Part shown: one piece after another, positions 55,601 to 64,000 of the stretch
How positions within the stretch are numbered: the stretch's first letter is position 1
Layout: each line of letters begins with the position of its first letter
The notes under the pieces: model-generated
Seen by the model: the letters and a program-made list of their open reading frames with translations, nothing else
Database searches by the model: none
Told to the model about the DNA's origin: nothing
NCBI GenBank assembly: GCA_947489525.1
Contig: CANLDW010000002.1
Span: forward strand, 496,001-560,000
Length of the DNA: 64,000 nucleotides
Origin: an uncultured Psychrobacter sp.
Lineage (GTDB): Bacteria; Pseudomonadota; Gammaproteobacteria; Pseudomonadales; Moraxellaceae
Direction: 5' to 3'
Position numbers and translations under genes: made by a program

Positions 55601-56497
55601 CTACCTTAAATGACTGCGATTGCCCATCACTCGTGCTAGTACGTTTAGCAGCAGTACGGACAATGTAATGAGCAGCGCCGCTGCCCATGCCAAGGTATGC
55701 CAATTATCATAAGGGCTCATGGCGAACTGATAGATGGTATTGGGTAAGTTGGCGATAGGCTCGCTCATGTCCGTACTAAAGTATTGATTGTTAAGCGCCG
55801 TGAACAAAAGCGGCGCAGTCTCGCCACTGATTCTGGCAAAGGCCAGTAGTACACCTGTGGTCAGTCCTGCTTTAGCCGCTTTAATCGTCACTTGCGTCAC
55901 CAGCTTCCATTTAGGTGTGCCTAGCGCGTATGCCGCCTCGCGCAGGGTATTGGGCACTAAGTTAAGCATGTTTTCGGTCGTGCGTACCACCACAGGGATA
56001 ACGATAAGCGCGAGAGCTAGCGCGCCCGCCCACCCTGAAAAATTATTGCCTTTTACCATCAGTGCGTAGATAAATAGACCGATGACGATGGAAGGCGCGG
56101 ATAGCAAAATATCGTTTAAAAAGCGTGTGACCTTGCCAAGCCAGCTGCCGTGAGAGAACTCTGATAAATAAATACCCGTCATAAGGCCGATAGGTGCGCC
56201 AATAAATAACCCTGAAAACGCCAGCATCACTGAGCCGACAATCGCATTACGCAGGCCGCCTACGCTCATGGGCGGCGGCGTGTCAGCAGTAAAGATTGGT
56301 AGCTGCATAATACCTTGCGCGCCTTCAACGAATAACGTAAACAAAATCCAAAACAGCCACAATAAACCAAAAGCCATCGCCCCCATAGCAAAGCCAAGAC
56401 CAAGCGTATTGATCCAGCGCCGTTTGTTATATAAGCTTTTATCGTAGCGTGCCTCAAACGAGGGCGTTGCTACGGTATTGATGCGGTTTGTAGACAT
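55601..56497 (-). CDS. pstA: Phosphate ABC transporter permease PstA
   Basis: Inner-membrane permease half. 298 residues with six or so membrane segments. After the first helix (LGFAMGAMAFGLLWLFWILFTL) comes the periplasmic stretch with FTADTPPPMSVGGLRNAIVGSV. The EAA-type coupling loop is LREAAYALGTPKWKLVTQVTIKAAKAGLTTGV, followed by ARISGETAPLLFTALNNQYF. A GGAGATAAAGGGT leader precedes the ATG. It lies 54 bases downstream of pstC and 99 upstream of pstB. Confidence 0.95.
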   Translation of the reverse strand: MSTNRINTVATPSFEARYDKSLYNKRRWINTLGLGFAMGAMAFGLLWLFWILFTLFVEGAQGIMQLPIFTADTPPPMSVGGLRNAIVGSVMLAFSGLFIGAPIGLMTGIYLSEFSHGSWLGKVTRFLNDILLSAPSIVIGLFIYALMVKGNNFSGWAGALALALIVIPVVVRTTENMLNLVPNTLREAAYALGTPKWKLVTQVTIKAAKAGLTTGVLLAFARISGETAPLLFTALNNQYFSTDMSEPIANLPNTIYQFAMSPYDNWHTLAWAAALLITLSVLLLNVLARVMGNRSHLR

Positions 56498-56551
56498 ACC
56501 CTTTATCTCCTATATCGTCCTAAATCTCATTGTTGTATGCATTGTTAAGCC

Positions 56552-57505
56552 CTAGCGATTACCCGCTCTATGATCCATACGCATCAGCATCAGCTTAGAG
56601 ATGGACAAGACGATAAAGGTAATGACGAATAGGATTAAGCCCAGATGCAATAAGGACGCTAAGTGTAGCTCGCTTGACGCCTCGGCAAATTCGTTGGCAA
56701 GTGCCGAGGTAATCGTAACCCCTGAGGTAAACAGGCTGGGACTAATGTTAAAGGCATTACCAATCAAAAAGGTCACTGCCATCGTCTCGCCCAGCGCGCG
56801 CCCAAGTCCCAAAATAACGCCGCCGACGACGCCTGCTTTGGTATAGGGCAATATAATCTTGAACATAACCTCCCATGTTGTCGCGCCCATACCGTAAGCG
56901 GACTCTTTGAGTAGGTCGGGCACGACCAAAAAAACATCGCGCATGGTAGCGGCGATAAAGGGAATAATCATAATGGCAAGCACTAAAGAGGCGGTAAACA
57001 GCCCTAAACCCATCGGCGCGCCTGTAAACAACTTACCGATGATAGGTAGCGGACCGATGTGCTGGGTAAGCCAAGGCTGGATGTGCTCACCAAAAAAAGG
57101 CGCAAATACAAATAATCCCCACATACCGTAAATGATAGAGGGGATTCCAGCTAATAGCTCAATGGCAATGCCCAGAGGCTTTTTGAGAAACCTAGGGCAC
57201 ATCTCGGTCAAGAATATCGCAATACCAAAGCTTACGGGTACAGCGATTAAAATAGCGATGAAAGAGGTCACCAGTGTGCCATAGATAGGCGCAAGGGCGC
57301 CGTACTCGTTGGCGACGGTGTCCCAGTTGTTACTGGTATAAAACCCAAAGCCAAACGCTTGAATGCTCGGCCAAGCGCCGATAATTAAAGAGAGTAAAAT
57401 ACCGCCCAAAGACAACAAAACCAGTATGGCAAAGGCTTTGGTCGCATTGACAAATAAAGCATCGTAACGTTTTTGCTTGGCAAGTTGTGCGCGTAAATCT
57501 GCCAT
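56552..57505 (-). CDS. pstC: Phosphate ABC transporter permease PstC
   Basis: Second permease half. I start at ATG 57505 (GAGG 5 bases upstream, 317 residues); a GTG at 57511 is the longer option. Several membrane helices are visible, with [21 protein letters not shown] first. [35 protein letters not shown] and [21 protein letters not shown] are typical of PstC. The EAA loop is [32 protein letters not shown] and is followed by [19 protein letters not shown]. It follows pstS after about 180 bases. Confidence 0.95.
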   Translation of the reverse strand: MADLRAQLAKQKRYDALFVNATKAFAILVLLSLGGILLSLIIGAWPSIQAFGFGFYTSNNWDTVANEYGALAPIYGTLVTSFIAILIAVPVSFGIAIFLTEMCPRFLKKPLGIAIELLAGIPSIIYGMWGLFVFAPFFGEHIQPWLTQHIGPLPIIGKLFTGAPMGLGLFTASLVLAIMIIPFIAATMRDVFLVVPDLLKESAYGMGATTWEVMFKIILPYTKAGVVGGVILGLGRALGETMAVTFLIGNAFNISPSLFTSGVTITSALANEFAEASSELHLASLLHLGLILFVITFIVLSISKLMLMRMDHRAGNR

Positions 57506-57683
57506 AAGCACCTCATCATTAAATATGATTCAGTCATGTAAAATAGACATCATCGTTAACAGTTATAAAAGCGTCCAAGCCAGTCGCGCTTGGACGTATT
57601 AAGCGGTCAGCGCTGGCGCGCCAACGTAACGATAAAAAGTGACAATAAAAGTAGCGATAAAAAATGAATAAAAGCCAATCAGT

Positions 57684-58814
57684 TTACTGCGCAGGCGTGT
57701 AGACAGGCTGTCCATCACTGCCTTTAACCTCATCCCACTGCGCTTTAAACAGTGCGACAGCGCTATCAGAAAACGGCACGTAATCAAGCGCCATCGCGCT
57801 ATCATCGCCTTGAGTATACGCCCAGTCAAAGAAATTTAAGACGCCTGCGACTTGTTTAGGATTCTCAGGTTGCTTGTGCACTAAGATAAAGGTTGCCGCC
57901 GCGATAGGCCATGCTTGCTCAGTGTCTGAGTTGGTGATGACTTTATAAAAGCCTGGCTGCTGCGCCCAATCGATATCGCCTGCGGCAGCAAAGGTCTCGG
58001 TTGATGGCTGCACGATGTTGCCCGCAGCATTTTTGAGTGCGACATGCGCCATATCGTTTTGTTTGGCGTAAGCGTATTCAACGTAGCCGATAGAGTTTTT
58101 CATACGGTTGACATAGCTTGAGACGCCTTCATTGCCTTTACCACCAGCACCTGTTGCTGAGGTTGGCCACTTAACCGTCTTGTCTACGCCAACGCTATTT
58201 TGCCAGTCAGGAGAAACTTTGGCTAAATAATCAGTAAAGTTAAAGGTGGTACCCGAACCATCTGAGCGAAATACCGTAGTTATAGCGGCATCTGGCAGAT
58301 TGAGGTCTGGATTCATGGCTTTGATGGCAGGGTCGTTCCAGTTACTGATTTTACCTAAGTAAATATCAGCCAATGTCGCGCCGTCAAGCTTTAGCGCTCC
58401 AGGCTCGACACCATCAATGTTAACGACAGGCACGACGCCGCCGATGACCGTTGGGAACTGAATAAGTCCTGCCGCTGCCAACTCTTCAGGCGTCATGGGT
58501 GCATCTGAGGCACCAAAGTCTACGGTTTTGGATTCGATCTGTTTGATACCACCAGAGGAGCCGATGGATTGGTAATTGACTTGACCGCCTGTTGCAGCGT
58601 TGTAGTCGTAGGACCACTTGGCATAGATAGGCTGCGGGAATGAGGCACCTGCCCCAGTGATGTTCAGCTCAATGTTGTCAGCGGATTTAAATTCAGGTAG
58701 TGAGGTGTTTTGAGTATTATCAGCTGCTGGGGTTGCAGCGTCTTGGGTATCACAAGCGGATAGAGTTAAGGCACCGGCCACTGTTATTGCTATCGCTAGT
58801 AATGAATAACGCAT
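57684..58814 (-). CDS. pstS: Phosphate-binding protein PstS, probable lipoprotein
   Basis: Binds phosphate outside the inner membrane and hands it to PstCA. 376 residues. The signal segment MRYSLLAIAITVAGALTLSAC ends in a good lipobox (LSAC, Cys21), so it is probably lipid-anchored, unlike soluble E. coli PstS. The binding-site loops are recognisable: TGAGASFPQPIYAKW, QSIGSSGGIKQI, FGASDAPMTPEEL, FRSDGSGTTFNFTDYLAK, and SYVNRMKNSIGYVEYAYA. The first gene of pstSCAB-phoU. I could not find a convincing Pho box in the upstream 500 bases. Confidence 0.95.
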   Translation of the reverse strand: MRYSLLAIAITVAGALTLSACDTQDAATPAADNTQNTSLPEFKSADNIELNITGAGASFPQPIYAKWSYDYNAATGGQVNYQSIGSSGGIKQIESKTVDFGASDAPMTPEELAAAGLIQFPTVIGGVVPVVNIDGVEPGALKLDGATLADIYLGKISNWNDPAIKAMNPDLNLPDAAITTVFRSDGSGTTFNFTDYLAKVSPDWQNSVGVDKTVKWPTSATGAGGKGNEGVSSYVNRMKNSIGYVEYAYAKQNDMAHVALKNAAGNIVQPSTETFAAAGDIDWAQQPGFYKVITNSDTEQAWPIAAATFILVHKQPENPKQVAGVLNFFDWAYTQGDDSAMALDYVPFSDSAVALFKAQWDEVKGSDGQPVYTPAQ

Positions 58815-59106
58815 GTATATCTCCTAAGTGATAATTGGTTTCGAACTAAATTCATCTAAATGGAATTAAGGACTAACAATAAATCTTAGCTATGATACTG
58901 ATAGCAAGGACGTCTGAAACATCCATACTATTATGCGGCTTATTATAAGTTGTCATCTCTCGTCACATTTGCGTCCAAACTGGGCGTTTGGTACTAAAGC
59001 GACCTTGGTAATAGCAAAATTTTATTAGATAAAGTACCTCCTATAAGTGGGTTATATACAGTCTAAAAGTCGTTCTATTTTCTACAAAACCAATCCTAAA
59101 CGGCTC

Positions 59107-59121
59107 AACTGTACTACAGTT
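59107..59121. promoter_or_regulatory. Palindrome, possible operator
   Basis: AACTGTACTACAGTT is a perfect inverted repeat apart from the centre base. It lies about 290 bases upstream of pstS and 240 upstream of the riboswitch. The regulator is unknown. Confidence 0.35.
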
Positions 59122-59348
59122 ATAACGTTGATATTCCTACAAAATACTAAAAACATCTTTAAGAATCAGGCTCGCTTTTATTGATAATAATTTAACTATC
59201 AAATATTCGTCTACCTAGAACTTGCGCATACTCTAACATATAAAGATAGTTAATATTTGCTATTATTTATACTGCTTACAATAAAATTTTAAATGCAGCA
59301 AACTGCAGTAAATTTTGTTAGTATAAAGGGTTCACAACACTGACAGAC

Positions 59349-59455
59349 TCGGGGTGCGGTGTATAGAGACTCGCTAAATAGCGTAGTTATTTTTATACAT
59401 TCGCTGAGAGACCACCCGTTGAACCTGATGCGGTTAATACCGACGCAGGGAAGTC
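59349..59455 (+). promoter_or_regulatory. TPP (thiamine pyrophosphate) riboswitch
   Basis: The two conserved THI-box parts are present: the 5' part TCGGGGTGCGG (59349-59359) and the 3' part GCTGAGAGACCACCC then TTGAACCTGATGCGGTTAATACC with CGACGCAGGGAA (59403-59452). The variable P3a arm between them is short. The family senses thiamine pyrophosphate and lowers thi gene expression. The downstream gene is thiC, the most common target. A small hairpin (GTGTTG 59717-59722 with CAACAC 59733-59738) just before the thiC ribosome binding site may belong to the expression platform. Confidence 0.95.
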
Positions 59456-59691
59456 TTCAGCAAAGTCATAGAGTCAATGACGCGCATAACTACCTTTCAT
59501 GAAAGTTAACGTTTGGTGCTCAATCAGCTCTAAATAGGTTAATTACTAAATGTAGCGTCTTGTTATCGATAAATATTGTTTGTAGCTATTTTTTTATTTG
59601 CAACTAAAAGTCACCTGACAATAAACAGTGTGATGCCTAGTACACTTAATTCAATAGCAATAGCAGTTTTCGATAGCTAAAATTGTCTTGA

Positions 59692-61797
<2,106 letters not shown>

Positions 61798-61828
61798 ACC
61801 TTCGTTTAATTGGTACTAACTTAATTTG

Positions 61829-61866
61829 AAAGCTTGAATCTCGTAGTGAGGTTCAAGCTTTTTTTA
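61829..61866. terminator. Terminator after thiC
   Basis: A 14-bp stem (61829-61842 with 61848-61861, one G-T pair), a 5-base loop and a long T run; A's on the left suggest use by the convergent aldolase gene too. Confidence 0.93.
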
Positions 61867-61946
61867 TGATTGCTCAGCGCCCATTAAAAATCCCAGCAAA
61901 CCTAAGGCCTACTGGGATACTAAATTTAATTTTAAAGCATTAAAGT

Positions 61947-62837
61947 CTAAACCTGTGACGCTTTATAGATCTTATCGATAGAAGCATCAATGGTATCGGC
62001 AAACTCCTTGTCGCTTTGCTGTTTGCTCAAGCCTTCGGTAAAAGCGCGTGAGAAGCTAGCAATCATACCCGGGTTTTCTTCCAGCTTGTCACAGGCTTGC
62101 TGACGACTATAGCCGCCTGAAAGCGCCACGACTTTAAGCACTTTTGGATGATCAATCAGCTCTTGATAAAAACCGCCCTCTTCTGGTAGCGTCAGCTTGA
62201 GCATCACTTGATGATCATCGTCTAAAAACTGCAAATTATGCAAAATTTCTGCTTTGAGTAGTACTTCACACTCATACTTTTCAGCGCTATCAATATTGAC
62301 CTCTGGCTCAACAATCGGCATAAAGCCTTTTGAGAGGATTTGTTTAGCCACATCGAACTGCTGTTGCAATAACTTTTCGATACCCTCAGCACTAGGCTCA
62401 TAAATTACTGAGCGCATCTTTGTGCCAAAGATCGGATATTTCTTTGCTTTATCAAGCAGCGTGTCCAAATCTGGTATGGGGCGCATGACTTGTACACCGC
62501 TCATCTGCTCAGCAAGACCTTTATCTACTTTTAAGAAAGGCACGATGTGTTTGTCTTCCCATAGATAGTTAGCTGTTGGTTTACCCTTGACTTCGCGATC
62601 CATCGTATCTTCAAACAAGATAGCGCCAAGAACTCGCTCATCATCAAAAGCACTGCACGTCATAATGCGAGCACGCATCTCGTGCACGAGATCAAACATG
62701 GCTTCGTCATTATCGTATTCATCGCCCGTAACACCATAGTTCTCTAGCGCTTTTGGCGTACTACCGCCGCTTTGATCAAGAGCTGCGATAAATCCTGAGC
62801 CGTTCTTGATACGTTGTAGTTGTTTTTCGTATTCCAT
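61947..62837 (-). CDS. fda: Class I fructose-bisphosphate aldolase
   Basis: Splits fructose 1,6-bisphosphate by a Schiff-base mechanism without metal. I start at ATG 62837 (MEYEKQLQRIK, 296 residues, GAGGA about 9 bases upstream); the longer frame begins at a TTG. It fits the bacterial class I type known from Staphylococcus: GSGFIAALDQSGGSTPKALENYG at the N-terminus, EDTMDREVKGKPTANYLWE, PIVEPEVNI, and the Schiff-base Lys in VMLKLTLPEEGG, with VVALSGGYSRQQACDKL near the C-terminus binding phosphate. Its leader contains a hexanucleotide repeat. Unrelated to the neighbouring thiC. Confidence 0.93.
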   Translation of the reverse strand: MEYEKQLQRIKNGSGFIAALDQSGGSTPKALENYGVTGDEYDNDEAMFDLVHEMRARIMTCSAFDDERVLGAILFEDTMDREVKGKPTANYLWEDKHIVPFLKVDKGLAEQMSGVQVMRPIPDLDTLLDKAKKYPIFGTKMRSVIYEPSAEGIEKLLQQQFDVAKQILSKGFMPIVEPEVNIDSAEKYECEVLLKAEILHNLQFLDDDHQVMLKLTLPEEGGFYQELIDHPKVLKVVALSGGYSRQQACDKLEENPGMIASFSRAFTEGLSKQQSDKEFADTIDASIDKIYKASQV

Positions 62838-62870
62838 GGGATACCGTCCTCTATTGTGGAACAAAAGTTA

Positions 62871-62904
62871 CTGTTGCTGTTGCTGTTGCTGTTACTGTTA
62901 CTGT
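62871..62904 (-). repeat. Hexanucleotide repeat in the aldolase leader
   Basis: Five copies of CTGTT[G/A] (three CTGTTG, two CTGTTA) and a partial sixth lie 34-67 bases upstream of the aldolase ATG, between a TTGACT-type -35 element (62933-62938, minus strand) and the ribosome binding site. Confidence 0.95.
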
Positions 62905-63040
62905 CTTGATAAATTGTATCGGTTATTAAACGAGTCAATACTGAATAAGTGCTACTCGCAACCAATTGCAGATAACCTTACCATAAGCGCTAGTATTTGC
63001 CTGTATTTCGTCAGTTAACGGCTGCATCAAACAGACATAT

Positions 63041-63931
63041 CTATGCTAAAAATAGAAGGATTACGCAGCAAATTGCTAGCAGTATACCAAGCTTATTGAT
63101 AGCATTCAGCTGCTCTTTAAATACCCCAACGCCGATGATAGTAGCCACGCTAATGACGCCGACATTCATACCCGTGAACACAAGGCTTGGCGACTCAGAC
63201 AATACTTGATGCGCGCGTACATAGGCATATATATTGCCCATGTTGAGCGCGCCAAGTAGCAGTCCTGCTAGTAGTGCTGATCCCTGCCAGCGCACACGTA
63301 TGATGATCAGATATAGCCACAACAATAGCCCTGCTAGCCCAAAACTGATCAATAGCGTTAGAGAAAACGCCCCACCTTGCTTGGCGACTTGTTTAAACAA
63401 GATATCGATAATGCCATAGCCTGCCCATACACCAAACAGCCATAGCGATGTCCGCCCTGCATATTTAGGAGCTTTATTATAGGCAACAGTCTTGGTAGTT
63501 ATAGTTGTCTTTAGACCTAGGTTTTGAGGGCGATAGACCAGCGCACCTAAGGCCAAAAACCCTAGGAGCAGTCCAAATACCCGCGTTGCGGTCAGCGTCT
63601 CACCGAATAACACAAAGGCGGCGACAATAGGAATTATCAAGGATAAGCGCTGGGCGGCATCAGTAGCAACGATACCTACAGCAGCGATTGCGCGTCCTAA
63701 AATAACAAACACCGCAGGCAACAATACGCCAAGTGCGGCAATGAGCAACCACGTATCACCAAGTCTAGGTATAGCGCTAATGTCAGGCTCTAGTAGTATC
63801 CCTGTCAACAAAAAAGCAATCGGATAGCCTGCCACGATGGTTTGCCGAATATCGATAGCTTTTTGACGCAGAACTTTGAGTAGTACGGAGACAGCAACAC
63901 TGCACAGTACCGCTATCGTTAAATACCACAT
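63041..63931 (-). CDS. DMT-superfamily (EamA-type) transporter
   Basis: Inner-membrane protein of about 296 residues with ten predicted membrane helices in two similar halves, as in the drug/metabolite transporter superfamily. I start at ATG 63931 (MWYLTIAVLC), with AAAGGA 8 bases upstream; a GTG two codons earlier is also possible. Typical features are LGRAIAAVGIVATDAAQRLSLIIPIVAAFVLFGETLT at the end of the first half and a second-half counterpart ending SPSLVFTGMNVGVISVATIIGVGVFKEQLN. The substrate cannot be read from the sequence. Stands alone at the right end of the window. Confidence 0.85.
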   Translation of the reverse strand: MWYLTIAVLCSVAVSVLLKVLRQKAIDIRQTIVAGYPIAFLLTGILLEPDISAIPRLGDTWLLIAALGVLLPAVFVILGRAIAAVGIVATDAAQRLSLIIPIVAAFVLFGETLTATRVFGLLLGFLALGALVYRPQNLGLKTTITTKTVAYNKAPKYAGRTSLWLFGVWAGYGIIDILFKQVAKQGGAFSLTLLISFGLAGLLLWLYLIIIRVRWQGSALLAGLLLGALNMGNIYAYVRAHQVLSESPSLVFTGMNVGVISVATIIGVGVFKEQLNAINKLGILLAICCVILLFLA

Positions 63932-64000
63932 TGCCACTGTCCTTTAATAAAAGAGTTAAATCTATAGCTCACCATAACCAAAAGCGCATGAGCGCATGAG

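Noticed and set aside
58951..58980. GTCA direct repeats as a Pho box for pstS
   Set aside because: The spacing is 10 rather than 11 bases, the outer bases do not match, and the orientation is opposite to pstS.
62744..62965. Minus-strand frame with a Ser-Asn repeat upstream of the aldolase
   Set aside because: It is the hexanucleotide repeat read in another frame and overlaps the aldolase start.

Overview
The window looks like chromosome of a gammaproteobacterium of the Moraxellaceae, most likely Psychrobacter. This rests on the AT-leaning composition, the long Ser/Asn/Thr-rich tails and N-terminal extensions on housekeeping enzymes, a Pseudomonas-type order argH / fimS-algR-hemC-hemD-hemX, and an Acinetobacter-like sugar-nucleotide block (phosphomannomutase, Ugd-like, pgi, galU, galE). 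The genus call is inference from memory; no search was run.

Layout. 1-2.7 kb: end of an unidentified gene, then two paralogous secreted proteins built from a 40-residue repeat (TPAD ... GPDGELLATQPG). 2.7-7.4 kb: tex, an OmpR-type regulator without EnvZ, an ExoD-like membrane protein and a DksA/TraR-type zinc finger protein. 7.5-11.8 kb: ubiG-mupP-yciK (ubiquinone synthesis and cell-wall recycling), dsbA, darP. 11.9-19 kb, minus strand: rapZ, pcnB-folK-panB-panC, mazG-comEA. 19-25.8 kb: sugar-phosphate and nucleotide-sugar genes, including a UDP-glucose-dehydrogenase homologue that has lost its catalytic residues. 25.9-41.4 kb: a near-complete TCA supercluster, sdhCDAB-sucAB-lpdA-sucCD on the minus strand with gltA divergent. 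41.5-46 kb: a lipoprotein, a HELTH-motif protein, rarA, ribB. 46-53.4 kb: hemX-hemD-hemC, algR-fimS, argH-yggX. 53.7-58.8 kb: the phosphate operon pstSCAB-phoU. 59-64 kb: a TPP riboswitch and thiC, class I fructose-bisphosphate aldolase, and a DMT-family transporter.

How the genes work together. Most of the window is core metabolism: citrate synthase, succinate dehydrogenase, 2-oxoglutarate dehydrogenase and succinyl-CoA synthetase lie together; PanB and PanC make pantothenate; GalU, GalE and Pgi feed envelope sugars; HemC and HemD make the tetrapyrrole ring. FimS/AlgR and OmpR are the regulators, and PstSCAB-PhoU handles phosphate.

No prophage, insertion sequence, CRISPR array, defence island, rRNA or tRNA gene was recognised. 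The most unusual items are the secreted repeat-protein pair, the apparently dead Ugd homologue, short tandem repeats (12 and 18 bp in coding tails or linkers, 14-16 bp in spacers), and a hexanucleotide repeat in the aldolase leader. Several start codons were moved inward from the longest open frame using ribosome binding sites and family N-termini; the reasons are given with each gene.
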